Positions 25,465 through 36,216 of a DNA stretch of 64,000 nt are shown here, one piece after another; position 1 is the stretch's first letter; each line of letters begins with the position of its first letter. Origin of the DNA: Cyanobium sp. AMD-g (GTDB taxonomy: Bacteria; Cyanobacteriota; Cyanobacteriia; PCC-6307; Cyanobiaceae); the NCBI RefSeq assembly GCF_024346395.1, contig NZ_JAGQCW010000002.1, positions 496,001 through 560,000 of the forward strand, given 5' to 3'. Position numbers and translations under genes: made by a program. The notes under the pieces are model-generated. The model had not been told where the DNA came from. It did not search any database and saw only the letters and a program-made list of their open reading frames with translations.

Positions 25465-25534
25465 GCCAGCCGGCCGGCCCCCATGGATGCCGGGGCCACG
25501 CCTGGGCAAGATGGCAGCGACTGCGCTGACGTCG

Positions 25535-26107
25535 ATGGTCACGGCCAGGCCCCCCTCCACGCCCAGCGGGGCTCCCCCCAGCGGGCCGCGCGCCCGCGCC
25601 GGAACACGCCCTGGCTGGGACTGGCGGGTGTGGTGGATCGTCGGCCTCTGCTTCGGGCTCAGCTACGGCGCCGGTCTTCGGCTGCTGAGTCTGGGCGGTG
25701 AGGAGGAGCGGGGCAACCGCCAGCGCTTCGATGTCCAGGCTGCCCCCGGCACGACGCTGGAATCCCTGCGCCAGCGCTTCGGTGGCGAGGCCCGGGAGAT
25801 TCGCGGTGACCTCGACCTGATCGACCTGGAGCAGCAGCAGAAACAGGAGCAGGCCGACCTCGAGGAGCGACGGCGGGGAATGGAGGAGCGCGAAACGCAG
25901 GAGCGGCAGCGGTTGCTCGAGCAGACCGAGACTCCCACCGACGCCGATCCGCCGGCAGCGCCCGGACCCGGTAATGCTGAGTCCCTCCCAGCCCCCGCCC
26001 TGCCCCCCCCACGAACGCCGCCGGCCCGCGAGCGGGAGGCCCCCGGCCCCGCGCCGATCGCCCCGCCTCCGGTGAGTGCCCCACCGGCTCCCGGAAACCA
26101 GCCCTGA
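25535..26107 (+). CDS. Membrane-anchored Pro-rich coiled-coil protein, function unknown
   Basis: I do not recognise this gene. From the ATG at 25535 it encodes 190 residues: a basic Pro/Ser-rich start, one transmembrane helix (about 31-50, 'WIVGLCFGLSYGAG'), a short folded region, a Gln/Glu/Arg-rich predicted coiled coil (about 85-130) and a Pro/Ala-rich tail. In-frame ATGs at 25487 and 25511 are possible starts. It follows argJ on the same strand and precedes two further co-oriented genes, a typical small single-pass protein of marine-type cyanobacterial genomes. Confidence 0.65.
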   Translation: MVTARPPSTPSGAPPSGPRARAGTRPGWDWRVWWIVGLCFGLSYGAGLRLLSLGGEEERGNRQRFDVQAAPGTTLESLRQRFGGEAREIRGDLDLIDLEQQQKQEQADLEERRRGMEERETQERQRLLEQTETPTDADPPAAPGPGNAESLPAPALPPPRTPPAREREAPGPAPIAPPPVSAPPAPGNQP

Positions 26108-26141
26108 TCTGCCACAGTTCGGTGACTCCTCCGGCCTTGTC

Positions 26142-26486
26142 ATGAGCGCGCCGCAGTCCCTTGCCAAGGCGGCCGTGAACCGCCTGGCCGCTCGCCTGGG
26201 CAGCGGCCTGGCCGATGCGGCGGCCACTCTGGCGGTGCTTGCCCAGGAGGCTCCAAGCCGGGTGCAGCAGGAACTCAGCCTGTTCTGGGAGGAGGTGGCC
26301 ATGGAAGCCGAGCGGATCGAGAACGACCACAGCGCAGCCGCGGCCCCAGGAAGGGGCGGCTCCGCCGACGACCCCCAGGAGCGAATCGATAGCCTGCGGG
26401 CCAAGGTGGCCGAACTCTCCAGACGCCTCGATCAGGTCCCAGCGGCCGCCTCCGAAGGTCCGCCGCGGTCTCCGGGGCAGGCCTGA
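26142..26486 (+). CDS. Small helical protein of unknown function
   Basis: The 114-residue protein is acidic-to-neutral and almost entirely helical by composition, without signal peptide or membrane segment. It has an N-terminal helix 'LAKAAVNRLAARLG', a middle segment 'VQQELSLFWEEVAMEAERIE' and a C-terminal coiled-coil-like stretch 'IDSLRAKVAELSRRLDQV'. The stop codon shares a base with the start of the UbiB-family kinase (TGATG), so its product is probably made together with that kinase and may assist it; this is inference from position only. Confidence 0.7.
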   Translation: MSAPQSLAKAAVNRLAARLGSGLADAAATLAVLAQEAPSRVQQELSLFWEEVAMEAERIENDHSAAAAPGRGGSADDPQERIDSLRAKVAELSRRLDQVPAAASEGPPRSPGQA

Positions 26487-28183
26487 TGGCGGCCCCCTCA
26501 GGCCCCGGGGTCCTGCTGTCCCGCTTCTGGCGGCCCCTGCGCATCTGGCGTCTGGTCGTCCAGTTACTGGCTGGCCTGTGGTGGGATGGCCGTCCCTGGA
26601 GCTACCCGGGGGGACGCACCCCCGAGCGCCAGGCCGCCCGCCAGCGCCGCCGGGCCCGCTGGCTCACGGCCCAGTTTCTTGAGCTCGGCTCCGCCTTCAT
26701 CAAGCTGGGGCAGTTGCTTTCGGCCCGCCCCGATGTGCTCCCCGCCGACGTGGTGGAGGAGTTGGCCCATCTGCAGGACCGGGTGCCGGCGTTCCCCTTC
26801 CCCGTGGTGGAGTCCCTGCTGGAAGAGGAGCTGGGCGAGCGTCGGGCCGAGATCATCGATCTGGCGGTGGAGCCGCTGGGGTCGGCGAGCCTGGCCCAGG
26901 TGCACCGGGCCAGCCTGCGCAGCGGTCGGCAGGTGGTGTTCAAGGTGCAGCGGCCCGGGCTGGAGCGGCTGTTCCGACTGGACCTGGAGGTGCTGCAGCA
27001 GGTGGCGGCGGTGGTGCAGCGCCATCCCCGCTGGGGTGCGGGCCGGGATTGGGTGGGCATCGCCAAGGAATGCCGCCGGGTGTTGCTGCGGGAGCTGGAT
27101 TTCCGCCTGGAGGCGGAGCACGCCGCCCGTTTCCGTCAGCAGTTTCTTGATGATCCCGGCATCCGCATTCCTGCGGTGATCTGGGAACTCAGCTCCCGCC
27201 GGGTGCTGTGCCTCGACTACTTGCCCGGCATCAAGATCAATGACCGGGAGGCCCTCGTCCGCGCCGGCATCGATCCAGCAGCTGTGGCGGAAAAGGGGGC
27301 CGCCAGCTACCTGCAGCAGCTGGTCCGCTTCGGCTTCTTCCACGCCGATCCCCATCCCGGCAACCTGGCGGTCGCCGGCGACGGCTCATTGATTTATTAC
27401 GACTTCGGCATGATGGGCCAGATCTCCGAGCGGTTGCGCAGCCGGATCGGGCGCATGGTGCGGGCTGCGGCGGCCCGGGATGCCTCCGGCCTGGTGGACG
27501 AACTGCAGCAGGCCGGCGTGATCGCCCAGGGCATCGACCCGGGTCCGGTGCGACGGCTGGTGCGGGTGATGCTGACCGAGGCCCTGACGCCGCCGTTCAG
27601 CGCCAACGTGCTCGACAAGCTCTCGGGTGATCTGTATGAACTGGTGTACGGCCAGCCGTTTCGCCTGCCACCGGAACTCATCTTCGTGATGCGGGCCCTC
27701 TCCACCTTCGAAGGAGTGGGCCGCAGCCTGGATCCGGGCTTTAGCCTGGTCACCATCGCCCGTCCTTACCTGCTGCCCCTCATGACCGCCAGCGGTAACG
27801 GCCCGAATGAACTGTTCAACGAGATCTCCCGCCAGGCGGCGGAGGTGGGCAGCCGGGCGCTGGGGATCCCCCGGCGGCTGGAGGAGAGCCTCTCGCGCAT
27901 CGAGCAGGGGGATCTGCAGGTGCTGATTCGTGCCGGGGAAACCGATCGGCTGCTGCGGCGCCTTGCCCTGGCCCAGCAGAGCTCGGGTCAGTCCTTCCTG
28001 CTGGGGGGCCTGGCGGTGGCGGCGGCGTTGCTGGCAGCGAGCAGCCGCCCCTTCCTGGTGGCGGTGCCCCTGGTGTTGGGGCTGCCGGTGGGCCTCTCCT
28101 GGCTGAAGCTGCAATCGCGGCTCAAGCGCGATGGCCGCCTCGACCAGCTGCCCGGGGTCGCCGCAGCGTCACGCCGGGAGTGA
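26486..28183 (+). CDS. ABC1/UbiB-family atypical kinase
   Basis: The 565-residue protein belongs to the UbiB/ABC1/COQ8 family of protein-kinase-like ATPases tied to isoprenoid-quinone metabolism. The diagnostic 'FIKLGQLLSARPDVLP' (KxGQ motif, K73) is present, as are the A-rich loop region 'SASLAQVHRA', the 'VFKVQRPG' lysine, the catalytic-loop equivalent 'FFHADPHPGN' and the metal-binding 'YYDFGMMG'. Two C-terminal hydrophobic segments (about 510-545) suggest membrane anchoring. Cyanobacteria carry several paralogues, so the specific quinone (plastoquinone or tocopherol related) cannot be named. Confidence 0.93.
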   Translation: MAAPSGPGVLLSRFWRPLRIWRLVVQLLAGLWWDGRPWSYPGGRTPERQAARQRRRARWLTAQFLELGSAFIKLGQLLSARPDVLPADVVEELAHLQDRVPAFPFPVVESLLEEELGERRAEIIDLAVEPLGSASLAQVHRASLRSGRQVVFKVQRPGLERLFRLDLEVLQQVAAVVQRHPRWGAGRDWVGIAKECRRVLLRELDFRLEAEHAARFRQQFLDDPGIRIPAVIWELSSRRVLCLDYLPGIKINDREALVRAGIDPAAVAEKGAASYLQQLVRFGFFHADPHPGNLAVAGDGSLIYYDFGMMGQISERLRSRIGRMVRAAAARDASGLVDELQQAGVIAQGIDPGPVRRLVRVMLTEALTPPFSANVLDKLSGDLYELVYGQPFRLPPELIFVMRALSTFEGVGRSLDPGFSLVTIARPYLLPLMTASGNGPNELFNEISRQAAEVGSRALGIPRRLEESLSRIEQGDLQVLIRAGETDRLLRRLALAQQSSGQSFLLGGLAVAAALLAASSRPFLVAVPLVLGLPVGLSWLKLQSRLKRDGRLDQLPGVAAASRRE

Positions 28184-28196
28184 TCGGCGGGCAGCG

Positions 28197-29516
<1,320 letters not shown>

Positions 29517-29621
29517 CTATGGGTGGCCCTCCACCCTTGCCTGTGTTCCCTGCACCACCGTTTGGCGATGGCCCGGGCCCACGGCCCCCTGGTCAGAATG
29601 GCCCCAGCTGGTCCAGCGCCG

Positions 29622-30023
29622 ATGCGATTGCTTCACACCATGCTCAGGGTGGGCGACCTGGAGCGTTCCCTGCGCTTCTACATCGAGGTGCTCGGCATGA
29701 AGCTGCTGCGCCGCAAGGACTATCCCGGCGGCGCCTACACCCTGGCCTTCGTCGGCTACGGCGATGAGAAGGACACCACCGTGCTGGAACTCACCCACAA
29801 CTGGGGCACCGAGGCCTACGACCTCGGCACCGGCTTCGGCCATCTGGCCATCGGCGTCGACGACATCTACGCCACCTGCGCGGCCATTGCCGCCAAGGGC
29901 GGCCGGGTGGTGCGCGAACCCGGTCCGAAGCAGCACGGCACCAGCGTGATCGCGTTCGTGCAGGATCCCGACGGCTACAAGGTGGAACTGATCCAGACGT
30001 CGTCGAGGTCCGATGCGCCCTGA
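29622..30023 (+). CDS. gloA: Lactoylglutathione lyase (glyoxalase I)
   Basis: The 133-residue protein is glyoxalase I, converting the hemithioacetal of methylglyoxal and glutathione to S-lactoylglutathione. Metal ligands expected for the Ni/Zn enzyme are visible: His5 ('[11 protein letters not shown]'), the Glu of 'VLELTHN', the His of 'FGHLAIGV' and the Glu of 'YKVELIQ'. Start is the ATG at 29622. Its last 11 bases overlap the start of clpB2, so the two are likely co-transcribed. Confidence 0.97.
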   Translation: MRLLHTMLRVGDLERSLRFYIEVLGMKLLRRKDYPGGAYTLAFVGYGDEKDTTVLELTHNWGTEAYDLGTGFGHLAIGVDDIYATCAAIAAKGGRVVREPGPKQHGTSVIAFVQDPDGYKVELIQTSSRSDAP

Positions 30024-32871
30024 GTCCCGCCTGCGCGACGACCGGGAGCCGGCTTCTACTCCCGCCAGCCTCACGAGCGATCCTGACCGCTTCAGCGACG
30101 CCGCCTGGGATCTGCTGATCGCCTCCCAGGAGCAGGCGCGGCGCTGGCGCCATGGCGCCATGGACGTGGAGCACCTGCTGCTCACCCTGCTGCTGAACCG
30201 GCGCTTCGCCACCTGGGTGGATCCCCTGCCCCTCGACGAGGACCGGCTGCTCGATCGGCTGGAAACCTTCTGCGCCGAGCAGCCCGGTGGCGACGGCGGC
30301 ATCCTCTACATCGGCGATGCCCTTGAAGATCTGCTGGAGGAGGCCGATCGCCGCCGGGCGGCCTGGGGATCCCGGCTGCTGGATGTCCCCCATGTCCTGC
30401 TGGCCCTGCTGGTGGACCCCCGCATCGGGGCGTCCCTGCTGGTGGAGGAGGGCCTGAGCGAGGATCTGCTGCTGCGCCAGTGGCGGCCGTTGCCGGCCGC
30501 GGCCGAGGTCGCCGTGGCATCGGCCCCACCGGTTTGGGCCGCCCCCGCCCCGTCTGCGGCCCAGGTTGCTGCTCCGCCTGCGGCGCCGTTCCCGGCCCCG
30601 CCGCCCTCCGCTCCCCTGAGGAAACCGACGCCGCCGGACACCGACCTGACCCTGCAGCGGGAGGGCGATCCGGAACCCGGTGCCCTGGCCCGCTATGGAC
30701 GCGACCTCACCGCCGCCGCCCGGGCCGGAGAACTCGATCCAGTGGTGGGAAGGGATCCGGAGATCCGCCGGCTGATCCAGGTGCTTTCGCGCCGCAGCAA
30801 GAACAACCCGGTGCTGATCGGTGAGCCCGGTGTCGGCAAGACCGCGGTGGCTGAATCCCTGGCCCAACGGATCGTGGCCGGAGAGGTGCCCGATGCCCTG
30901 CGGGGGCTGCGGCTGGTGGCCCTGGATCTGGGGGCCCTGATCGCCGGGGCCAAGTTCCGCGGTCAGTTCGAGGAGCGCCTGCGCAGCGTGCTGGCGGAGG
31001 TCCGCGACAGCGACGGTGTGCAGGGCCGTGCCGGCGGTGTGGTGCTGTTCATCGACGAACTGCACACGGTGGTGGGCGGTGATCGCTCCGGCACCGATGC
31101 GGCCAGCATCCTCAAACCGGTGCTGGCCCGGGGCGACCTGCGTTGCATCGGCGCCACCACGCCCGAGGATTACCGCCGCAGCATCGAAAAGGACCCGGCC
31201 CTGGAGCGCCGTTTCCAGCAGGTGGTGATCCGCGAGCCCGACGGCCCCACCTGCCTTGAGATCCTGCGGGGGCTGAAGGAGCGCTACGAGCTCCACCACG
31301 GCGTCACCATCACCGATGGGGCCCTGGTGGCGGCCTCCAGGCTCGCGGCCCGCTACATCAGCGACCGCTGCCTGCCCGATTCGGCCATCGACCTGATCGA
31401 CGAGGCCGCCGCCAACCTGCGCATGGAGGCCACCTCCAAGCCCCAGGTGGTGGAGGCGGCCGAGGCGGACCTGCGGCGGGTGGAACTGGAACTGCTGGCG
31501 GCTGAGGCGTCTCCGCTGGAGGAACGTCTGCAGCTGCAGGAGCAGCGACGCTTCGCCCACGAACAGCTCGAACGCCTGCAGCGGCGCTGGGCGGGGGAGC
31601 GGGAGCGCCTCGAGGAACTGCGCGAACTCATGCACCAGGACGAGAACCTGCGCCACGCCATCGCCGAGGCGGAGCGGGACGGGGACCTGGAGGAGGCGGC
31701 CCGGCTCCAGTACGACCAGCTGCACGGGGTGCAGCAACGCCGCGCCACCGTCGAGGCGGAGCTGCAGAGCGATCCGATGCTGCGCGAGCAGGTGGAGGAG
31801 GGGGACATCGCCGATGTGGTGGCCCGCTCCACTGGCATCCCCGTGCAGCAGTTGCTGGCGGGCGAACGCCAGAAGCTGCTCGAGTTGGAGCAGCGGCTGG
31901 CTGGGCGGGTGATCGGCCAGCCGGAGGCGGTGGCGGCGGTGGCGGCCTCGATCCGCCGTTCCCGGGCCGGCATGCAGGCCCCCACCCGCCCGGTGGGGTC
32001 GTTCCTGTTCCTGGGGCCGACGGGTGTGGGCAAGACGGAACTGGCCAAGGCCCTGGCGGCGGCCCTCTTCGATGAGGAGGAGGCCCTGGTGCGGCTGGAC
32101 ATGAGCGAGTTCATGGAGCGCAACGCCGTCGCCCGTCTGGTGGGGGCACCCCCCGGCTACGTGGGGTACGAGGAGGGGGGACAGCTCACCGAGGCCGTGC
32201 GCCGCCGCCCCTACGCGGTGCTGCTGCTGGATGAGGTGGAAAAGGCCCATCCCGATGTGTTCAACCTGCTGCTGCAGGTGCTCGACGACGGCCGGCTCAC
32301 CGATTCCCAGGGCCGCACCGTGGACTTTCGCCACACGGTGGTGATCATGACCAGCAACCTGGCCAGCCGGGCGATCCTGGAGAGGGCCCGCTCCGGCTCC
32401 AGCCCTGACGGCGGCGGCCATTCCCTTCACCCCGAGGAGGGCGAGCTGGCCCAGGAGCGTGCCCTGGATCTGGCGGTGGAGGAGGCCCTGTCGCGCCAGT
32501 TCCGCCCGGAATTTCTCAACCGCATCGATGAGGTGATCCGTTTCCGGCCCCTCGCCCGCACCGATCTCGAGCGCATCGTGCGCCTGCAGCTGGCGGAGCT
32601 GGCTGCCCTGCTGAGGGAGCAGCACCTGGAGCTGGAGCTGGACGAGTCCGTCGTCGTGGCCCTGGCCCAGCAGGGCTACGAACCGGAGTACGGCGCCCGC
32701 CCGCTGCGGCGGGTGCTGCGCCGTCGCATCGAGAATCCCCTGGCCACCGAATTGCTGGAGGATCACTTCAGCGGCGCCAGGGGCGTGCGGCTGGAGCTCG
32801 CCGGCCCCGGGGACGTGGGCTTTCGCTTCATTCCCCTGAAGGCGGATGGGGAAGGACGTCCGGTAGGGTGA
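30013..32871 (+). CDS. clpB2: ClpB-family disaggregase, cyanobacterial ClpB2 type
   Basis: The 952-residue protein has an N domain (about 25-170), a Pro/Ala-rich linker (about 175-225), a first AAA+ domain with Walker A at 270-277 ('GEPGVGKT') and pore loop '[12 protein letters not shown]', a coiled middle domain (about 480-600), and a second AAA+ domain ('GPTGVGKT' near 667, pore loop 'GYVGYEEGG') with a C-terminal small domain. Family layout is that of ClpB, which with DnaK resolves protein aggregates. The diverged N domain, the linker and its place before secE/nusG fit ClpB2, the essential, non-heat-induced cyanobacterial paralogue; no ClpP-binding loop is seen. Confidence 0.93.
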   Translation: MRPESRLRDDREPASTPASLTSDPDRFSDAAWDLLIASQEQARRWRHGAMDVEHLLLTLLLNRRFATWVDPLPLDEDRLLDRLETFCAEQPGGDGGILYIGDALEDLLEEADRRRAAWGSRLLDVPHVLLALLVDPRIGASLLVEEGLSEDLLLRQWRPLPAAAEVAVASAPPVWAAPAPSAAQVAAPPAAPFPAPPPSAPLRKPTPPDTDLTLQREGDPEPGALARYGRDLTAAARAGELDPVVGRDPEIRRLIQVLSRRSKNNPVLIGEPGVGKTAVAESLAQRIVAGEVPDALRGLRLVALDLGALIAGAKFRGQFEERLRSVLAEVRDSDGVQGRAGGVVLFIDELHTVVGGDRSGTDAASILKPVLARGDLRCIGATTPEDYRRSIEKDPALERRFQQVVIREPDGPTCLEILRGLKERYELHHGVTITDGALVAASRLAARYISDRCLPDSAIDLIDEAAANLRMEATSKPQVVEAAEADLRRVELELLAAEASPLEERLQLQEQRRFAHEQLERLQRRWAGERERLEELRELMHQDENLRHAIAEAERDGDLEEAARLQYDQLHGVQQRRATVEAELQSDPMLREQVEEGDIADVVARSTGIPVQQLLAGERQKLLELEQRLAGRVIGQPEAVAAVAASIRRSRAGMQAPTRPVGSFLFLGPTGVGKTELAKALAAALFDEEEALVRLDMSEFMERNAVARLVGAPPGYVGYEEGGQLTEAVRRRPYAVLLLDEVEKAHPDVFNLLLQVLDDGRLTDSQGRTVDFRHTVVIMTSNLASRAILERARSGSSPDGGGHSLHPEEGELAQERALDLAVEEALSRQFRPEFLNRIDEVIRFRPLARTDLERIVRLQLAELAALLREQHLELELDESVVVALAQQGYEPEYGARPLRRVLRRRIENPLATELLEDHFSGARGVRLELAGPGDVGFRFIPLKADGEGRPVG

Positions 32872-32919
32872 TCGTTTGTCGATGCTTGCCGACATAACGG
32901 CAGCCATCGCCTCCACACC

Positions 32920-33213
32920 GTGGAACCCATTCCCCCCGTCACCACCACCACGAGCAGTCCCGATGGGCCCCTGGCCCAGCGGAATGGCCTGTCCGACCCC
33001 GACGAGGGGCCGGATGGTGCCTCAAGCGACGAGGAGACCGCCACCGGTTTCTTCGCGGTTACCCTCGCGGAACTGCGCAAGGTTGTCTGGCCGAGTCGCC
33101 AGCAGCTGTTCAGCGAATCGGTGGCGGTGATTCTGATGGTGAGCCTTTCGGCCGCAGCCATTGCCGCGATCGATCGCTTCTATCACTGGGGATCGGCCCA
33201 GATCTTCCGTTGA
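32920..33213 (+). CDS. secE: Preprotein translocase subunit SecE
   Basis: The 97-residue protein has an acidic Ser/Asp-rich N-terminal extension (about 1-42), then the conserved SecE amphipathic segment 'LAELRKVVWPSRQQLF' and one transmembrane helix (about 65-90). It clamps SecY in the translocon. The start is a GTG at 32920; its stop shares a base with the nusG ATG. The single helix is the usual cyanobacterial form. Confidence 0.96.
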   Translation: MEPIPPVTTTTSSPDGPLAQRNGLSDPDEGPDGASSDEETATGFFAVTLAELRKVVWPSRQQLFSESVAVILMVSLSAAAIAAIDRFYHWGSAQIFR

Positions 33214-33917
33214 TGACCCTTCCCCTGTCTGCCGTGCCCGAGACCGTGCCCGAGATCGAACCGGACGCCCCCGAGGTGCTTGAGCTTCCTGGCGAAGGGC
33301 CTGGCCTTGCCGCCGCAGACGCTGCCGCCGAGGCGGCTGAATCGGCCAAGCCCCAGGTGGCCCGCTGGTTCGCGGTTCAGGTGGCCTCCAGTTGCGAGAA
33401 GAAGGTGAAGGCCACCCTTGAGCAGCGGGCCGTCACCCTGGGGGTCAGCAACCGGATCCTCGAGATCGAGATCCCCCAGACCCCTGGTGTCAAGTTGAAG
33501 AAGGACGGCAGCCGCCAGTCCATCGAGGAGAAGGTGTTTCCCGGCTACGTGCTGGTGCGCATGGTCCTCGATGAGGACACGATGATGGCGGTGCGCAGCA
33601 CACCCAACGTCATCAACTTCGTGGGCCAGGAGGAACGCCGCGCCACCGGCAAGGCCCGGGGGCACATCCGGCCCCGGCCCCTCAGCCGCCAGGAGGTGGA
33701 TCGCATCTTCAAGCGTGCCGCCGAGAAGAAACCTGTCCTCAAGGTCGACCTCACCGAAGGCGATCAGATCCTCGTCACCGCTGGTCCGTTCAAGGACTTC
33801 CAGGGCGAGGTGATCGAAGTCTCCGGTGAGCGCAGCAAGCTGAAGGCCCTCCTGTCGATCTTCGGCAGGGAGACCCCTGTCGAGCTCGAGTTCTCCCAGA
33901 TCAGCAAACAGAGCTGA
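33213..33917 (+). CDS. nusG: Transcription elongation/antitermination factor NusG
   Basis: The 234-residue protein has an acidic Ala/Glu-rich N-terminal extension (about 1-48) followed by the NGN domain beginning '[17 protein letters not shown]' and including 'FPGYVLVRM' and 'TPNVINFVG', and a C-terminal KOW domain ('[19 protein letters not shown]'). NusG binds RNA polymerase and links it to Rho or to the ribosome. ATG overlaps the secE stop (TGATG). It is followed by a 158-base structured leader before rplK. Confidence 0.97.
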   Translation: MTLPLSAVPETVPEIEPDAPEVLELPGEGPGLAAADAAAEAAESAKPQVARWFAVQVASSCEKKVKATLEQRAVTLGVSNRILEIEIPQTPGVKLKKDGSRQSIEEKVFPGYVLVRMVLDEDTMMAVRSTPNVINFVGQEERRATGKARGHIRPRPLSRQEVDRIFKRAAEKKPVLKVDLTEGDQILVTAGPFKDFQGEVIEVSGERSKLKALLSIFGRETPVELEFSQISKQS

Positions 33918-33925
33918 TCAGTGGC

Positions 33926-34054
33926 GGCCGCCTCCCTGCGGAGGGCGGCCCAGGGTGGTCCCTACGGGACCGCCACGCTTGCCGGGCCGTCCACCGCCCC
34001 GGCGATCCGCAGCACTCCCGCGAGGGAGTCCCGTCCCGCTCTCCCGCAAGGGAG
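33926..34054 (+). promoter_or_regulatory. Structured leader upstream of rplK with four hairpins
   Basis: Four stem-loops lie between nusG and rplK: 33926-33950 (ten-pair GC stem with one bulge), 33954-33974 (nine pairs including one G-U, loop TAC), 34014-34029 (six pairs, loop GCGA) and 34041-34054 (five pairs, loop GCAA). The last two have nearly the same arms and GNRA tetraloops. In many bacteria L1 represses its operon by binding the rplK leader, so this is a candidate site; no T-run follows, so they are not simple terminators. Confidence 0.5.
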
Positions 34055-34075
34055 TTCCGCCCCCTAGTCCAGACG

Positions 34076-34501
34076 ATGGCCAAGAAAGTCGTAGCTGTGA
34101 TCAAGCTGGCCCTCCAGGCCGGCAAAGCGAACCCCGCACCACCGGTGGGCCCTGCCCTCGGTCAGCACGGGGTCAACATCATGGCGTTCTGCAAGGAGTA
34201 CAACGCCCGCACCCAGGAAAAGGCCGGGTACGTGATCCCGGTGGAGATCTCGGTCTTTGAAGACCGCAGCTTCACCTTCATCACCAAGACCCCGCCCGCT
34301 TCGGTGCTCATCTCCAAGGCCGCCGGCATCGACAAAGGTGCCGCCACGTCCGCCAAGGGCTCCGTGGGTGCCATCAGTCGCGCCCAGCTTGAGGAGATCG
34401 CCAAGACCAAACTGCCCGACCTCAATTGCGCCAGCGTTGAGTCGGCCATGCGCATCATCGAAGGCACCGCCCGCAACATGGGCGTTGCCGTCAGCGACTG
34501 A
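34076..34501 (+). CDS. rplK: 50S ribosomal protein L11
   Basis: The 141-residue protein is L11, part of the GTPase-associated centre of the large subunit, binding 23S rRNA together with L10/L12. It starts '[20 protein letters not shown]', with '[15 protein letters not shown]' and the C-terminal rRNA-binding '[10 protein letters not shown]'. The ATG at 34076 gives the exact family length. It is the first ribosomal gene of the cluster after the leader hairpins. Confidence 0.99.
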   Translation: MAKKVVAVIKLALQAGKANPAPPVGPALGQHGVNIMAFCKEYNARTQEKAGYVIPVEISVFEDRSFTFITKTPPASVLISKAAGIDKGAATSAKGSVGAISRAQLEEIAKTKLPDLNCASVESAMRIIEGTARNMGVAVSD

Positions 34502-34544
34502 CCCTCCACGGGCGTCGTTTCATTCCATTCACCTACCTGGGGGA

Positions 34545-34558
34545 GACCGCCCGCGGTC
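34545..34558 (+). repeat. Short inverted repeat between rplK and rplA
   Basis: A perfect six-base inverted repeat GACCGC-CC-GCGGTC lies 20 bases before the rplA start. It could form a small hairpin near the rplA ribosome-binding region, but the two-base spacer is too short for a stable RNA loop without opening a pair. Confidence 0.35.
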
Positions 34559-34577
34559 GTCCGCACCCCTTCCTGCC

Positions 34578-35285
34578 ATGACAAAAATCTCCAAACGCTT
34601 CACGGCCCTCGCCGCCAAGGTCGAGGACCGCTCCTACGAACCGCTCGAAGCCATTGAGCTGGTCAAGGACACCGCCACCGCCCGCTTCGATGAAACCATC
34701 GAGGCCCATGTGCGCCTCGGCATCGATCCCAAGTACACCGACCAGCAGCTGCGCACCACCGTGGCCCTGCCCCACGGCACCGGTCAGAGCATTCGCATCG
34801 CGGTGATTGCCCGGGGCGAGAAGGTGGCCGAAGCCAAGGCCGCCGGTGCCGACTTGGCCGGCGACGATGAACTGGTGGATCAGATCGCCGGCGGTGCCAT
34901 CGACTTCGATCTTCTGATCGCCACCCCCGACATGATGCCGAAGGTGGCCAAGCTCGGTCGGGTGCTCGGCCCCCGTGGTCTGATGCCGAACCCCAAGGCC
35001 GGCACCGTCACCACCGATCTGGCTGGCGCCATCAACGAGTTCAAGGCGGGCAAACTGGAGTTCCGGGCCGACCGGGCCGGGATCGTGCACGTGCGCTTCG
35101 GCAAGGCCAGCTTCCCCAGCGCCAAGCTGCTGGAGAACCTCAAGGCCCTGCAGGAAACCATCGACCGCAACAAGCCCAGCGGTGCCAAGGGCCGCTACTG
35201 GAGGAGCCTCTACGTCGCCTCCACGATGGGCCCCTCGGTGCAGGTCGACTTCGCCGCACTCCAGGACATCAAGCAGGACAGCTGA
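34578..35285 (+). CDS. rplA: 50S ribosomal protein L1
   Basis: The 235-residue protein is L1, which shapes the mobile stalk at the ribosomal exit site and in many bacteria represses its own operon. Marks include '[15 protein letters not shown]', 'VALPHGTGQ', '[21 protein letters not shown]' and the C-terminal '[13 protein letters not shown]'. Start ATG at 34578 lies 76 bases after rplK. It is followed, unusually, by an SGNH hydrolase gene rather than directly by rplJ. Confidence 0.99.
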   Translation: MTKISKRFTALAAKVEDRSYEPLEAIELVKDTATARFDETIEAHVRLGIDPKYTDQQLRTTVALPHGTGQSIRIAVIARGEKVAEAKAAGADLAGDDELVDQIAGGAIDFDLLIATPDMMPKVAKLGRVLGPRGLMPNPKAGTVTTDLAGAINEFKAGKLEFRADRAGIVHVRFGKASFPSAKLLENLKALQETIDRNKPSGAKGRYWRSLYVASTMGPSVQVDFAALQDIKQDS

Positions 35286-35294
35286 AGCCCTGCC

Positions 35295-35957
35295 GTGCCT
35301 TTGTCGTCCTGGGTGCGGATCGGTGGCTGGGTGGCGGTTCCGCTCACCCTGCTGGCCCTGGGGTGGGGCCTGCTTTCCCGGCCCGGCGCCGGTTCCATCG
35401 CCTCCCTGCCGCCGGAGTCCTCCGGATCGCCGTCCAAGCCTGGCGACGGTCCGGTGACCTTCGTCGGTGACTCGCTCACGGCCCAGGGCGACTGGCAGGC
35501 GGCGTTCCCCGCTCGTGTGGTTCACAACCAGGGCGTCAGTGGCGATACCAGCTTCCAGCTGATGGCCCGTCTGCCGTCGATCCGCCAGACCGGTGCCTCC
35601 ACCTACCTGGTGATGGTGGGGATCAACGACATCGTCTGGGGCTACGACCCCGGCCGCATCGCCGGCCGGATCCAGTGGCTGCGCACTGGCCTGCAGATTG
35701 GTACCGGGGCGCGGGTGATCGTCCAGTCCACCATCCCCTGCGCCCGGTTCCGCTGTGGCGCCGACGGGGTTCGTCGGGTGGCGGAACTCAACCAGCGGCT
35801 CGCCCAGCAGACCCCAGCCCCGGACTATGTCGACCTCACCCCGGTGATGGCGGACGCCGATGGTCTCAAGCGCGCCTTCACCGTGGATGGCGTGCATCTC
35901 AACGCCGCCGGTTACGCCCGCTGGCAGGCGCGGCTGCGGGAACTGGGCCTGCCGTGA
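35295..35957 (+). CDS. SGNH/GDSL-family hydrolase, membrane-anchored
   Basis: The 220-residue protein has an N-terminal hydrophobic helix (about 10-27) and an SGNH hydrolase domain: block I Ser60 in 'GDSLTAQG', block II Gly in 'NQGVSGDTS', block III Asn in 'VGINDIVWG' and block V Asp198/His201 in 'DGVHLNAAG'. It is probably an extracytoplasmic esterase or deacetylase acting on a lipid or sugar, substrate unknown. It starts with a GTG nine bases after rplA and sits inside the ribosomal cluster, so it is likely co-expressed with L1. Confidence 0.9.
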   Translation: MPLSSWVRIGGWVAVPLTLLALGWGLLSRPGAGSIASLPPESSGSPSKPGDGPVTFVGDSLTAQGDWQAAFPARVVHNQGVSGDTSFQLMARLPSIRQTGASTYLVMVGINDIVWGYDPGRIAGRIQWLRTGLQIGTGARVIVQSTIPCARFRCGADGVRRVAELNQRLAQQTPAPDYVDLTPVMADADGLKRAFTVDGVHLNAAGYARWQARLRELGLP

Positions 35958-36097
35958 TGTAGGTTGAACAACTGGATTCGTCCAGAAGGGCACGCGCCCA
36001 ACCCAAGACAGCAGGTCGTCAGGGTCGTCGATTCCGGTCGCTCGTTCCATGTCGTAAGTCCTGCCGAGGTACACGCGATTGGTTTTTGCCTGCGCTG

Positions 36098-36116
36098 GTG
36101 ACTCCGCCGGAGTCAC
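36098..36116 (+). promoter_or_regulatory. Hairpin in the rplJ leader
   Basis: A perfect eight-base inverted repeat (GTGACTCC, spacer GCC, GGAGTCAC) lies about 100 bases before rplJ in a 259-base gap. In many bacteria an L10 leader RNA in this place binds the L10-L12 complex and represses translation. I cannot identify the consensus kink-turn by eye, so the assignment is tentative. The rest of the gap shows no gene. Confidence 0.4.
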
Positions 36117-36216
36117 TCAGATCGGAGCGGAGCGATGAGCGGCCTCGAAGCTTCCTTCCCCAGGGAGCTGTCCGGGCTGCGTTCCCTGCTTGTTCCCCCG
36201 ATCCGATCCACTTCCT

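Noticed and set aside
29791-32916. Long minus-strand open frame opposite clpB2
   Set aside because: It mirrors clpB2 with no domain pattern, an antisense shadow of a clear gene.
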